DNA of 64,000 nucleotides from Setaria digitata (lineage: Eukaryota; Nematoda; Chromadorea; Rhabditida; Setariidae), in assembly GCA_003640385.1 (NCBI GenBank), contig RCAB01000062.1, positions 62,001 to 126,000 of the forward strand. Reading direction: 5' to 3'. Of this stretch, positions 10,524 to 25,700 are shown piece after piece. A program made the position numbers and the translations under genes. The notes beneath the pieces were generated by a model. It saw nothing but the letters and a program-made list of their open reading frames with translations, was not told the origin of the DNA and did no database searches. The number at the start of each line of letters is the position of its first letter. Position 1 is the stretch's first letter.

Positions 10524-13500
10524 TTACGACACATCCATTTCTTCTTGATTTTCTTTCATTTTATAGAGACCTTCCTCCAGACTTTCTGATTTTACACTTT
10601 CATTTTCTGCTTTAACCATTATTGCTTCGAGGTTTGTCGTCCTTTCCCCTTCTGGCATATCTGCTGATCCAGATTTCTTGGAAGCATAATCGCAACTAAC
10701 ACACGAGTCCGCTATAATTTCAGAGACATCATCTACGACTTCAGCGGAGCATTTAATCGATTTTTCGCTTCCAATTGACCCACTGCTATCAGGCGTCTCT
10801 GATTTTTTGGGTACTACTCCATTAGAAGAACGTGATGAATTTCCACCTCGTCTACTGGAATTGTTTTTCGATGATCGACTAGAAGATCCTGAATCAGTTT
10901 CCACACTTCTTGATGCCCTCTTCAACTTTCCAGCCAAATTTAAATTTGGATCCCTGAAATGATCCTCCTTTTTCTCGGGGCTGTTACTTCTTAATATTTC
11001 TTCTGTGCCAATAATTGCAGATTTTTCGCTTTCATCCGTAGGATTTTCTGTTGCACTTTCGGATTTTCCCTTCATATTTCGCGAAGAACTTGCAGCTGTG
11101 GAAACCTCACATGATACACCGCTTTTAATTAATGAAGATGATGATCCTGACTTTTCGCGAGCTATTCGAAGCCTGTAAAAAAAAAAAAAAAAGTAATATG
11201 AGATAATGAAACTAAGTAAAGTGAGGTAAAGAATTTTCTAAAGAAAACAGATTTCAAATATGCTTCCATTCATTCATGTTCAGAGCACCATCAGTTCCCA
11301 AATATTCGACTAGATCTTTTCATACCCACCATCAGCTTTCCAACTGAAACCTCATGAAGAGAGAATTTTTATCACTCAATTTACTCATCCTTAACAATGA
11401 GAATAAAATCATTCTAAGCCTCCTATGATAAAAATTTTCATTAAGTTTCAAAATAAAGTCACCTAAGCTTAAATAATCTCTTTTTGTCAGATTTTGATGC
11501 TGGACGAATGAGACGCTGCAATTTGAATGGAGCATCCTTTGGAAGCTTCGGTGGATTCAAAGGATCTTTGTTGTAAACGTTGAGTAATGCATGCGCCATA
11601 TACACTTTCTGACTAGTTTGTACTGATCGTCCGCTACGATTTTTTTGTATACAAGCAGTAGAACGTGTCGCTACCCCTTCACTGTCTTCTTCATCAACAC
11701 TATCATCGAATAAATTACGGCGTGATGTGCAGCGACCATAAAATACCTAAAAAAAATTTACTCCAAAAATCTTTTCTTTTCCGTTGACTTTTTTTTTGAA
11801 GGAGGTGCTGCTCACAAAAATTTATCTTGATATCAATTTCTTCCTACTTTTAGGACAAAATAAATACTGATTTTCTAGAACTTTTCGAAAAAAAAATGTA
11901 TGGTTTGTAACAAGGATGTTTAACAGTAAAGTCCCTTGCATGCTGAAGGGAACTTCAGTGTGTTTTATATAACAGCTATGATTATTTTAAGCTCTTCTAA
12001 AAAAGAAGAAAATGGGTTTTAAGGAAGGATTTAAATTTAATTTTTAATGAAAATAATATAAAAATTAAATTGTGAAATGAAGAATTTTTAAAAACTCTTT
12101 GTTCTCCTTACCTCATTTTTATCACTTTTACGTGCAGAATGACGAACTGCTTCGATACGCTTGCGATACCGTTCAATGATACATTTGTCAAGTGATGCAT
12201 CACTCAGTATAGTTTGAGGCTAAAAAGCAATCGGTCAAAATTGAAACAAACAAAAGATTTTATGAATTATTCAATAATCAAATCTGATTATCCTCACTTG
12301 AATTGTTGAATCTTATGAGATCAGCGAAAATGTAGTAATTGCTTCTCTTTCCTTATGTCCCAACTAATCTTTTCTCATATGAGTAGAAAGTTCCTTATAT
12401 TAAAATCATCATTAAAGAACAGGAAGTTTGAGAAATCATCAAGCGTATGAATACAGGACACCTGTCTCAAGAAAATATTAGACATTTATTGATTGGATAC
12501 CCACAGTCACTTTCACATTAAGCTCATGTAATTTTGAAACACATTAAATAATGGCTTTTCAAGACTTTTATATCATGACTGCCTTCTTATCTATATGTTT
12601 AAGTTAGTGTTCCTCTCTCGTCTAATTGCACTACTTGATGTATCAAAGAGAGTTAAATAATAATTTATAACTGTAATCTCTAATAATCTTAAGGTCTGCT
12701 TAAAACTGGAGCTTTTTTTGCCAACTTACAGTCATACTTACCGTCGCTGGTGACCTAGTAGCAGGAGGAGGATCAGATTCTTCGTTTAGTCGATCTATCA
12801 AAGCGAAACGTTCGTTTAAATTCACACGTGCTGAACGTGTTCGTGGGACATTAATAAGAGTAGAAGTGGATGAAGATGATGGCATTGAGCTACGTGATAA
12901 TTTCTTCGACTGCATTTTTCCACGAATTACTGGTAGACTGCTTCTTTTCCGTGGCTGCTGTTGCTGTGACTGGTTTTTTAAACTTTTCTCTAATAATGCT
13001 GCCAATTTTTCATTTTTACGCGTCGGAACTGAAATTTTATTCTTTAAATTACAAAACGTCATCACTGTCCATCTAATGCATATCATTTGTATTGATACGT
13101 AACATTAACCTGTACTAAATGATAGCAGCGCAATATCAGACTAGGAACAAAGCAAAATTTCGACAGAACTACAGTGTTGAATTTTCACAAAAAAAAGGAA
13201 ATAAGAAATAATATTAAAAATTTTAAGAGAAATAGTGCAAGATACATATAAATATATATATATATATGTCAAAATTTTTAGCATGAGTTCTCCGTATTTT
13301 TAACAATTCTTCAACTGTGATACCTCTCTGATTTCAACATGATGCCAGAAATTCACTGACAATTTTACCAGCAGTGACAATAACGAAATTAAAATAATGA
13401 GCAGTTTTAATGCATGCAGTAAAGTTGCTGAATCCTATCCAAAAGCATGTGTTTATATCTTTAGTGGAAGATGGAAAAAAATCACTTACTTCTATTAAGT

Positions 13501-14921
13501 TTACTAAGTGGTGTTTGCATAACGTTTTCGTCATCTTTGGAAATCTTGTCATCCGCTTTCTTCTTCATTTTCGACTTTGGTGTTGACGGTACTACTATTT
13601 CTCCAAGGTCATCACCCTCACTAATAGTGTTGGAAGACGATCCACCACTTTCACCTACTTTTTCTTCTTCCTGTTTATTTTCGTCTGAAAACGATTTAAA
13701 ACATTCAGTTTTTGTCATAGAAATACACCATGATAAATAAGAATTAAAAGTATTCAAGAGAAATTTTGGCTGGGAACAACTGCAAAAGGCACTGTTTTTA
13801 TAATTACTTGCAAAGAGACGATTCACAGAAAAGGGAATATTTCCACAAGATATATAACGAACGAGAGAAGCTGTGTCAGTCAAACAAAACACGCAATTCA
13901 CTTATCTTAGAGAGAAAACCCATGAATGAACTAAAACTTTCCTTTAATGCAGAAATATTATAAAACTTGTGCTTATATTTCCATGATACCATTAAAACAC
14001 ACAATGGGTATAAAAACTGTTCCCTTAATATAAAAACCATCTCAACAGTAGTTTTAAAATATACTGTATAGACAAACTGACTCTGATGGGAAATCGTAGT
14101 GAAATAAACATACTGTTACAAAATTCAATCCGAATATTTAGCATACGTCTCAGAATTATAAAGCAAATGTACACTGTAGATAGAAAAAAAAAACTCTACT
14201 ATTTCTTCTACTATAAACTCTTCTACTAAAAAACTCTACTATCTCTTATAAGTTAGTGATCATCTGTATGAGGATCTAGTGACAAAATGCACTATCCGCT
14301 GTAGGTTCTTTTTTATTGTTAACAGAGATAAAAAGATGAGAAAGAAAAGGTTAATAGGGATAAAAAGAAGAATCGGAATGATATCAGTAATCACTACTAA
14401 AGTCATCTATTCCCTCAGCAACTGATAAAATGATAAATTGATTCTTGAAATGTTGGTTCTTGGAAGAATCTGTTCAACAGAGTAAACAAAAAAAATTCCT
14501 TTAAACACTTTTCTGACAAAAAGAATTTACACCCAATTTCATCCCAACTTTCTCGTGCAAAAGTAACTATAGCAAATGTAATTAAACGATTCAATTCCAT
14601 TCCTAATCTTTGTATTGTAATAAACGAAAAGGAATAAATGATAAGTGGAAAATACTACAACTACAGATTTTGAAGAACTAAATGAACGAAAAATTAATTC
14701 AACCAGGTGTGGACATTTACCTTCTATGTAACACATCTTCTAGTGAATAAATCAGTAGAGAGGACGTTATCGTCATCATAATTAATCATACGTTAATTAC
14801 AGTGATGATGTGACACCCTGCACAAGCTAATTATAGTAAAATATTACAAAAGAGGCAGAGAAATAATGCGGTATATTACTAATTCAGATGCAATGATAAC
14901 ATCTATTAAACAATGCAAATG

Positions 14922-14956
<35 letters not shown>

Positions 14957-17900
14957 NGCTATTTACGAATTTACTATAATCACTCGTAATGAATTCACAG
15001 ATTTTTAATATTCTTACTTAATTATCTTTAAAAAATATTTTCATTGAAAAGTTTTTGAGAAATAATCGTATACAAACACATATATGATGGCTAAGCGTAT
15101 GAATCTACTGCTTAATGAATTGGTATTAAAAATAAATAAATTCTACAGCTATAATTCTTACCATCACAACATAATAACAAATTATTACCGCACCATTTAT
15201 GACGATTAAAAGCACTATGCATTATTATACAGTATAATGTATCCACAAAGAACCAAGCACCACAAAGACGCATGGCAATGTCATAATCGTTGATTCTGTG
15301 ATAAGATAATGATATGATAGCCATATGACTAACAATCAAGGACTCGGAATAATTAACATCATGCTTCAATCATTTTAGAAGAATGCAAACAACAGCAACA
15401 CTTGTTAAGTGTTGTTAATCATTTCTACCGATGTAAAAAGATTGATTATCGATAAAGGGATTTAAAATACGGTTCCGCGATAATTTAACGAAGCAGATGT
15501 GACGAGAATTCTTTCCCGTACAAATGTGCTCCTATAATGCTGCAGAAGAGAAAAAAAAACATGTTAAAAAGAAATCACTAAACATGCACCACCTATCAAC
15601 ATCCTAAATTTGATATTCTCAGTTAGAGTGCTGTAAGAGAATAGCATCATTGTCTACATTATTAGTGATTCTTCACCATATAGTAATACTATGTTTACAC
15701 AATTTCTCAATTAAATCTGAAATATGATAGGTAATATTCCCAGGAACTCTTCGTTAATACTCTTACTTATGTGATATGAATGTTATCGAAATGTATCGCC
15801 TACTAAATCAACTAACAAGTACATATATAAAATGTGTGCTAATTATTTCAAAAAATCTAAAAAGAGGCTATAATTGTCTTATATAATATGAAAACAACAG
15901 GTTCCATTCACTTTCATCAGGAAATGATCATGGTGTAGTGGAGTGATCAATACAGTTATCTTTTAAAACCAGACCCAGAAGTATAATGAACCTAATCATC
16001 TACCTAGCACCTGTTCCCATGCTCTCCACAGTTTCCTTCAAGTCATTATTAGACAAATACTTGATTCTAATTTGTGTTTAATACCCGTATGAGCTAACTA
16101 AATGTGATGTAAACCTAATAAGAGTAAGGAAGCCCCCAATCATGCTGGAAGATCTACACCCATGTACAGCCGTGTGCTCTCACCTATGAATTCTACTTTC
16201 CTATTCATTAAAATCGAAGTCATAGACACAATTAAACTTCAGTCATTTACAATAATCACAGGCTGCCTAAGTTTACCATATGAAGATATTTCATCCAGAA
16301 TATACTACACTGAGTTGTAAATCCCTGAGGCGATCCACAATTCGATCCTTGGAATATAAAATCGATTTCTACATCCAACAACAACTTATCGGCTTTCAGC
16401 TTCTCCGTGCGATAATTTTACAAATGTCTTTTTAGAGGAATAGAAAAATAATACATATATGAAAATCAGATATGAAAACTTTTACTCTTTCATTTCTAGT
16501 AAGCGTAAAAGTTTTTTTTATTGTGTTGTGGGGGTCATCAGTTACTCAAAAAAATTTTTTCTCTGCAAACGAAATGAGAATAAGGCTTTACTCTGATTTG
16601 AAAGATGGCACAACTGTCTTAACAGATAGTGGGTCCGACCGAAGCCGACGTTGTTAACAAAGCAATGAATAACCGGTGTTAAAAAGGCCTCCTATACACA
16701 AAACAACAGTATTAACAAACACACGGCACCTGGCATTTAAGAATTAATCTTCTTAAGAACAAGCAAGACCGAAATGAACCGAATTTGTGAAAAATTATAA
16801 AATTGCTCATACTTTCAAAAATTTTGCTCTGTTTTGAAGTTAAATGTTAAACGAGACAAAGTAGATTATTCAAGTGCATGATATATTAAGAAGATATTGT
16901 GGCAATTGTTTTAAAAAGCCACATTTTTTCCCCTGAATAAAAACCAGACTAGTCGGAGAAGTTTCTTGACAAAGTCATAACATAATGAGCTTTCGAAAAC
17001 GGCGATTACAAAACAGAATTTCTTCAACCTGATTAATATGACACATAAACAAATAATGGAATGTAAACAACACTAATTGTACATAACAATGCAAAGAAAG
17101 CATGGAAGAAAAGGCAATAATTAAAAGTTAACGCAGAAAACGGTATTCCTCCCGCTTACCTGAACTGTTTTCTAACCTGAATTGTTTTTTAACTCCAAGT
17201 ATTAAAAAAATTTAAAAAAGTTACGAATGCGAACCAGCTCTTTTACATTTTTCGCGAGCAGCAATTCGTTTCGAGATTCTCTCTGCCTGTTTAACACGTG
17301 CGCGGAGTCCAATTTTCGATTTCCCAGATTCCGGTTCAGGCGATGATTCAACATTCTTACGTTTTTTATGCTTTCCTTCTTTTTCAGCTTTCCTCGCTGC
17401 AGCTTTCCGTTCTAAAGCAAGCATTGCTGCACTCCCTGGACCCGTTTTTCGACTGCTCCTCCGTCCCGCTTCACGAGTTTCAAGTATTCTGCTTGCACCT
17501 GTATCAGCCGACCGATCTTCCAGATCAATCGGCATTTTTATACACAATTCTTCATAAATATGGACTATTGCTTTGGGCATAATATGAGCAAATCTGAAAA
17601 GCAACCACTTTTATACTGTTATTTTCCCATCAGGGTTACTGTATTTCGAAATTCCTTCCACATTATCTTCATCGACTATGATCAAGAATAAGAAGGCTAT
17701 TTCAATAACAAAACCAAACTGCTACTAACTGAATCTCTTAAAGTGCAGCTCCGTGATAGGGCTGTTAGTTTTTCCCCACACATTCCTTTTCGACTTAAAC
17801 AAGAACTTACTGATCACAAACAACTTCATCCAGGAAATTTTTCATGTACACAGAGTCAGCAACAAATACCAGAAAACCCAACTTATTTACAACCTGAAAT

Positions 17901-19731
17901 TAAAAGTAAATACTAGAAGTGCTTTTCAAATGGTCAATGCCGATATTCAAACAATTTTTGTACCATATAAGCATTTTTTTTATATATCAAAGACAAACTT
18001 CAGTCTCTTCGATCCGTTCCGGATGCTTTTTAATCAAATGGAGTTCGAGAAGTACCATTAACTCATACTCACGAAGGCGTTCGAAGATATCTGCTGCTCT
18101 TTCCTCACGATCATATTTTGTCGTTAAGTTATCACATGTAAGTATAATATGTTTTTCTATAAATTCGTTTACTAAATCCTGCAAAATTAACAAAGAATTC
18201 TACAACATGGGAATTCAATTTTGACAGCAGTTTAAAATGGCTTTAAAAACCTAAGAATCGGATATAGGAGGAAATTTATTCACTTTGTGATCTTCATATT
18301 GTACCCTGCTCTATGCTTTATTCAAAAAAGAAAGTCTTTCAAATTTACTGAGTCATGTAAGTAGCGAAATCAGAGATTTTTTATATCACTAACCGGCACG
18401 AGATCCGACCATGTTGTACGCATAAAATAATGATGCAAAGTATTAATAATCATGTAATAACACTGCAACGATTTCTTTCGTTTCCGCAAAATCTGATCGT
18501 AGATAGGTAGAAAGACTTCAGGTAATTTTTTTTCATCACAAACTGAAATTACGATTCTTATATTAATAAACTTGCAACTTAACAATCTTAAATGTATCCG
18601 ATTTTTCCAGATCAATTTTCACTCTCCATCGGGAGTGTCCATTAGAGAAATGAATGTCTACAGAAAACTGAAGATCTGAAGAGTACTTGAAATCCAGATT
18701 TTTATCTCATCAAAAAAAATAATTCATCGAATTCTAGATTTGAAAATCGTGACATGGCCAGAATTTGATCTCCCTCAAAAAGAAAATATTCTAGAATTTC
18801 AAATGTCATATTTTCAGAACTACTAGAAATACGAAGACTAAGAACACCTATATTAACGTAATCATTTGATTCGCCAGCTATCCTACGCTCTGTGCGCGCG
18901 CGTACAAATTTCCGCACATTTTTTGGATATTTAAGATGAATTTTCTGAGCTTCATTGAAATCTTCCAATTTAGGTAGTAAATGATGTCTATCCGCAACAA
19001 GAAGATTTCGACATTCCGAAACTGACTTCGGTTTGTTCGGAGATGGTCCTCGACTAATGACTTTTGAATTAGTTTCTAGAAATATCGTTTTCATCACATG
19101 TTAACATTAATTTAGGAAAATTGATTTAATAATCTCTTAGAAGTTGTATTAAAATCGCAAAAATTTTGTAATTTTGTAGTATATAATTTCAACAATTCCA
19201 GCTAAACCGAGAATAAAACATCGTTAAGGCTAAACAAACTAAGTATCGGTAGTTTCATTAACGGATAATTAAACAGTTGGCACTGTCGTCTCTGTGAATA
19301 AAACACAACTCATAGTTTATTTCCCATATTCCATAAAACGATGACGAATTGAAATCTTCAGTGAAAAATTACCACTTGGACCTTGCTCAGCTTCACCTTT
19401 CATACGAGTTACAAGAAGCTGCCTTTTTTCTGGATCCATATTATTGAGATGTTTTTCAACTATTTCTCTAACTGTCTGATACGGTATCTCATCCCGTTTG
19501 AAATTTCTTCCAGGACAGAGACTAAAAATTATATTTACATTTGACTTGAGGAAATCGTAAAGAATACATACACAATTCAGTACCATTATTTTGCTATATA
19601 AATAAGTGAATTCAGCTAATGTAATAAAAAAAAAAATGAGAAAAAAAAACTTTTTTGGTTTGAAAATAGAAAGGAACCAACGTCTTGAACAATTCAAACG
19701 CAACATCCTCGAAACTTTTCTGCTGCTCCAT
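10524..19731 (-). CDS. Putative Treslin/TICRR/Sld3-like DNA replication initiation factor
   Basis: The proposed role, by family inference, is a nuclear CDK target that helps load CDC45 at origins. Exons on the minus strand are 19731-19682, 19521-19373, 19075-18833, 18542-18394, 18178-17999, 17893-17811, 17593-17361, 13684-13490, 13028-12742, 12219-12112, 11746-11463 and 11172-10524. Phases agree throughout, giving 2610 nt and 869 residues. The N-terminal 360 residues are folded and helical. The block LREYELMVLLELHLIKKHPE followed by FLDEVVCDQFAHIMPK and IVHIYEELCIKMP resembles the Sld3/Treslin domain as I remember it. The C-terminal half is disordered, Ser/Lys-rich and basic, with TPKSK and TPLSK sites 23 residues apart. 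Exon 7 is also open to a stop at 17221, so a 408-residue form (or a second gene downstream) is possible. The strong GTAAGAATG donor at 17360 and the exon at 13684, which lacks an early ATG, favour one gene with a 3.7-kb intron. The family call is tentative. Confidence 0.5.
13685..17360 (-). other. Large intron (about 3.7 kb) of the Treslin-like gene
   Basis: No convincing exon is visible here on either strand. The first part (17360-17221) may instead be the 3' end of exon 7. The sequence is AT-rich with a 33-A run at 14922-14954 next to an N. It is far longer than the other introns in this gene (about 100-500 bp), so a hidden exon or a real gene boundary is possible. Confidence 0.45.
14922..14957. 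other. Poly-A run ending in an assembly gap (N)
   Basis: A run of 33 A is followed by GG and a single N at 14957. The gap was probably placed where assembly failed in the homopolymer. Unlike the other Ns in this window, its flanks are not visibly duplicated. Confidence 0.8.
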
Positions 19732-22700
19732 TCGTCCTAATGAGGTGTCGATACGTCTTCAATGACGCCTGACAACTGCGATTAGAAATTATTGTATTAT
19801 TTACATTATGCTAACAAATACATAAAACACACCCATATATCTGCAGCTAACATGGATCTTAATTAAATTCTACGTTTCTTATCTATATGATAATAAATTC
19901 CGATTATAAAGAAAGTACTGACGGTCTCCCATGTAAAACTATGCAAAATATTATAAAAATTGACATTATTAATTGAAGTTGTCACGTACTGAAATCCTTG
20001 CTTCAAATAATGCGTATTATTCAGTGGGAAAGGAATGTAAAGAAAACTCTGAAAGCAAAAACAAAACAACGCATAATTTGGGAATATAGGAAAGAAACTT
20101 TGGCAAGGTGTAAATCAGATGCTTTTCCCATGACATAAACAATTCAAGTGAACGATGGGAGTAATATTTTGAGAGTTGTGAAATCAGGGTAAAGTGAAGA
20201 AAGAGAGACATTGGTATATGCTGACTGCTTAAAATATGATAAGTTTGTTTAGTTACTGAAAGGGATAAATTAGCAGCGCCGGTTACAGCTGTAAATTCAC
20301 TAAGACATTTGAAATTACGGATAAATCCTGAAATTGCCGACAAATCCAACAAATTTAACCTAGTGAAATTTCAACAATAAAGTATTTCGTAAAGTAATTA
20401 CATGAATTATAATTTAAATACCTTTTAATTAAACTAATATATTTATTCAAACGGAAAAAAAACAACATTAGATAGCCATATATTATTGCTGCTAAATAAG
20501 GAATTCATCGAGTACTTCTGACCGATAACTTACTTAAGCAAATGTAATGCAATATCTAAATAGCGGTTTAATCGTATAACATTACTTAGCAGAAGATATA
20601 ATTTTCTCAATGAACTTGGCGAGAAATTCCTTCCTCAGCAGTACTTCTCCTATCTCAACAAGTAAAAACACTTATTGGAATTGAAGAACTTGAAAGGAAT
20701 TAAAACCCGGAATCCAGTTCCAGCATAAACCAAGCACTCAACCAGCGATCAAGTCCCACCGTAACCCCAGACCACGCATACCCGAAATTGGCGGGAAATT
20801 TTTTCCCTATGGACGATGTATCGTTCGAAGTTTGCTGATTTAAAAAGAAGTGACCTGGTAAGATTGACAACGACTAATGCAGCACTATAGTCGTTAGTAA
20901 GCATTTTTTTTCGTTTTGGACTAAGGTGGCTGTACTTTCTTTTGCTTCAACAGTAGCTCCATTCTCGTCAAATTCGTATGAGATTTAATTGTTGAAAGTA
21001 GACGATGTATTGGTTCAGTCATTTAACTCATACTAATTCTCGCATTTGTTAATTCAGACCAGTTGTTTTCTTGTAGTGTTGGCCTAAGTGCCTCACATCT
21101 TTTGGCCTCACATTATCTCTTCACTTGCTTCTTCTGCTCTAACCAGATGCTACTTTTTCTTCTTCTTCTTGCCATCTGACTAAATGTCATTTCAAGCAGC
21201 AAATCACTTATATTCATCAGTGATAACAATTCGAGGTTTTTCTCACCATTGTGGGAGTATTGATGTTTTTCGGAGAGGTATTACTCTGATGCGATTTGCA
21301 AACTTTTTCTTTTTTTTAGTTCTGCTTTGAAAGAACGATGGAAATTTCTAATTTAATAAATCATTTCCTTTTACTTTATCCATTCAAAGTGATAATTTTG
21401 TATTATTCAAGATCGTACCTTATCGTTGATTTCATTCTTCCTATCCCTTTTTTTCATAAGTATTTTTTATATAAAAATAAATTTTCTTTTTCCTTTACTT
21501 CAACTTTTCTCCTTTTTTTTTTTTTTAGCTTCATAAAAACTATTTGATGATCATTTTCACATTAGATATATTTGATAAGAGTTATTTGGTATGGTAGAGA
21601 AAGGAAGAATCATAGGAAAGGAGGAGAGGAAGGATTTTATGTTATTAGTGAAGAAGAAAAAGGAGGAAAGAATTTCAAAATACTTTGAGATTTTCTCTTA
21701 AAATTTTTTTTTTTTAAAGCAACTTGGTAAGAAGAACTTGTTCCATTTTTTAGCCCATTTCATAAAGAAATTTTTGATTTTTTCCTTCTCATAGTTGCAG
21801 TTTGCAAAACGCATTCAAATGTAGAAGAATCTAAGTTAAAAGTATTACTGTTGATTCAACCCCATCCATCACGTTGCTGAACATATTCTCTTACATCAAT
21901 TATGATTGCTCCTTCTTGTTTGACAACTATCGCCGCGATAGATGGACATATACAGATGAGATTTGCTTCATATTTGTATCCAGTCTGTTATCTGGCAAAA
22001 TAAGCGATAAAAATGTCTATAAGTAAACTTTTCCGCGCTTTCGAAACTTCATAGAAGTTTTCAAAAGTCAAAAAAAAAAAAGGAAAAAAAAAGAGGAACT
22101 TCAATTTTTGGTATGAGACATAGTCGTAATTCTGCATTAGAATAATCAGAAATCGTTAGGAATAAGTACAAAAGGCAAATTTCTGATTTTCTTTTTTTTT
22201 TTTATTTAGTTTCAAACATAATGATTTGTTTAAAAAAAAAAAAAAGCAAATATTCTTTTTTTGAGCAAATTTTGCTCGAGGATGGTAATTTTTTCATATG
22301 GAAGTATATTATTTCAAAAGAAATGAAGATTTCTTTAAATATTTTTCAACAGGAAAAAATTTTAACACTGCAGTTTAAAATCAATTAATGAATTATATAG
22401 GCAAATTTGCATAATTACTGACTGATTCCGGCGATTGTTTAAAATTCCTAAAAAAAAAAAAAAAAAATTCGGTGGCAAAACTGGTATAACATTGCATACA
22501 GTTTTTTCTTATTCCTTTCCTTATTCAAAAAAAAAAAAAAAGCTCTTAAAAAGTAAAGAAAGGAATTTGAAATCTGATTCATCACAGCTTAAATATAATT
22601 GTAAACTGCAAGTGGATTTGTTTGGAGAGGCCAGGGAAACGATGCTTGTATCGAAAATAGCAATGAAATATCAAATATTTATCTGGTTTTATTTCCTGAC

Positions 22701-25700
22701 AAAATACAATACCCTGATACTATCTTTTTTATTATTATGTATTATCATTTATTGTGTATTATTTGTTTGTTTACTATTTATTATCCGTTTTTATTATTTT
22801 ACTAATTTATTTATTATTTGTGATTCGTTTTTTATTTATTTGCTATTCATTATTTATTTATTATTTATAATTTACTTGTTGTTCCTCACTTACTATTTAT
22901 TTATTTATTATTTATTCGTTCTTTGTTATTTATTTCCTACCCATCATTTATTTATTACTTATTATTTATATATTATCTATTATTTATATATTATTTATTA
23001 TTTATGCTTTACTTATTATTTGTTTACTATTCGTTATTTATTTATCATTTATATATTATTTATTATCTGTATGTCATTTCTTATTTATTTGTTGTTTATT
23101 ACTTATTATTTACTACTATTGTTTGTTTATTATTTATTTGTTACTTATTATTTATTTACTGCATTATTCCTATTGTTACTTTTATTATTATCATCACCTT
23201 TATCGTTATTGTTGTTATTAATCATTACTACTATTACCCTTTGAATTTGTTAATTTCAAGCTAAGCATAACAAATATATAAAAGCTTTCAAATCAGTCGA
23301 TTTAATATATTCTAAAATTAAAACAAATGTGGTAGACATAGAGCTATAACAAAGAAGAAAATGTTGAATTGCTTTAAATTGGTCCATCGATGGTATTATG
23401 TATCTATAAATACGTATGCTAAAAGCATTTTTCGATTTATGTCTATCATTTCAGTGCACCAATTATATAGGTAAATGAACGAAATACTTATCCATCAGTT
23501 ATAATGTGTTATGAATCATTCATAAACTTTTAGCTAAAAAAATTTTTTCTTTTTTTCGTCCAATTGCTCAATTCATTAATGAATTTTTAGCTGAAACTTT
23601 CATCCAAATTTAGTCAAGAGATTTTCATGTTGGCCAAAATTTTGTTTAAAAGCTCTTGTATAAAATATTTGCCAACTTTTGTGTATGAAATTTATCCATT
23701 ACAAATGACAAAGCCTTGGCATGGAATTTCTTCAGTCAGTTTTAATTGGAAATTGTCTATGTAATCTGGAGAAAAGTGTGAAACTATACAATTTGGCCAG
23801 TTCTTTTTTTTTTTTTTTAGCTAAAACTTTCTTATGAAATTTACGAACTCCCTGCTTAAATTTTTGTGCAAAATTTATATCATTTTGGAAAAATGTAAAA
23901 TTTGAAATGTATGGGAAACTGAGGAATATTTTATTTGAAAATTAATTTCTATTAGTTTTATAGAGCTTGGATTCAAGATTTGCAAAGAATTTTAAAAGTG
24001 ATGAAAGTGACCAATTTAAGCTTTTTTTATTTGTAAAAAAAAAAACAATTTATTTCCGAATCTGTCGTTGCTAAAATTTCAAAAACTTGAAAAAATCATA
24101 CATTACGAAAAACATATTTTATTTGTAAATCAAAAATATATAATTAGATATTACTCGTTCTGCTTCTTTAAAACGAAAAACTTCCCTCTCTTTCCAACAA
24201 ATTTTCAAAAATTTTATAGCTTAAAAAAAAAACATTTATTGGAAAGAAATATCGTATCATTTTATATGATTACTTCACGAAATTCCATTATTCATCCCCT
24301 TGATTTGCTCTTTTGTTTTTGTTTTTGTTTTTTTTTTCTACTACTTCAGCAAAAAATTATTTGAAAATTTCACTCTCAAACTATGAATTATGAAACAAAC
24401 AGGTAGAAATTTAAAGTAAATAATCCGAAAGAGGGGAAGAGATTAAATTTCCAGGGTAAAACTGAAGAAATATAGATTTTAATGAGTCAAACATCTCTTT
24501 TATATGTATATATTCTTGTTGAGAAATAGAACCACCTCATAACTCCTATAGGTGAATGTATTTAAAAAAAAAAGTTTTAAAAAACAAAAAAGACCAAAAG
24601 AGAAGAAAACGAATTAAACTTAAGCTCGACCAGCAGATATTTAAAGACTAATTTATTCTTCTAGTGAATAGTGAATTTGAGAAATATCATTCCGATGAAA
24701 TGATGGTGGAATTTTCGCTGAAAGTATGATGAAATGAGAAAGTATCACTGGAAATAATTAACTGTAAATGAAGTTATTAGTGAAAGACAAAAGCATTTGT
24801 CTGTCCTTCGATTTCTCGCTGTTTTTTCTTCGCAAAATCATTTTACCGATGAAATTTAGTAAAATGCAATAAAGATAACTCTTTTTGTGTATTCAAAAAA
24901 ATAAAAAAAAAAGTATCATTCATATCAATTATCAAAAATCACTTCACAGAGACAGAGAGAGAGGAATATATATGTATATATAAGTTTTTGCTGATAAATT
25001 TGAAAAAATAAAAAAAAAAAAACACATGCACACACATAGAGAGCGAATAATCATACATACAAATGAAAAATTGATTTGGAGAATTTTTAAAAAAAAAAAA
25101 AAAAAAAAAAAAGAAAACATTTGAGCAATAATGAATCAAAGAGTTTTTCTTTTTCTTTCTTTAAAAAGAAGAAAAACAGAACAAAAAAAAAAAAAAAAAC
25201 GAAATAGATAATATATGCATTTTATGAAATGAAATGAAAAAGGAAAACAGAAAAAGGGTAAATTTTTGCATACAAGCGATGAAATATTCCAAAGCATGAC
25301 AAAATTTTAATTATTTCAGGGCACTGATTTAGAACACACAAATATATAAACCACAAAAGAAACAAATTAGAAAAAAAAAAAAAAAGGAACTTCGTTTCTT
25401 TTTGTTTTCCTTTCCAGTTAACAGTATTTCGGCTGATAAGATAATTTTAAGGCATATATGTTATCGATTATTGGGAATCAATAAAGTTGAACTTTCCTTT
25501 TTTTTTTTTTTTTTTCAAATCCAAATTATTGAAAATTATTACTGATTTAGTGAAGACAATGTGACACACTGGAGAGTATAATCAGATTTATGCCCTTATC
25601 AGTAGTTCCTTCCTATGAGAGACTTATGTTTTTATCCTTCTCTCTTCCCTCTTCCCTTCTTGCTTCTTCTTCCTTCATATTATATAAGATCCTCCGATAA

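Noticed and set aside
22435..23244. 269-codon plus-strand open frame
   Set aside because: It is a translation of TTATT simple sequence, rich in Tyr, Leu, Phe and Ile, with no domain and no splice context.
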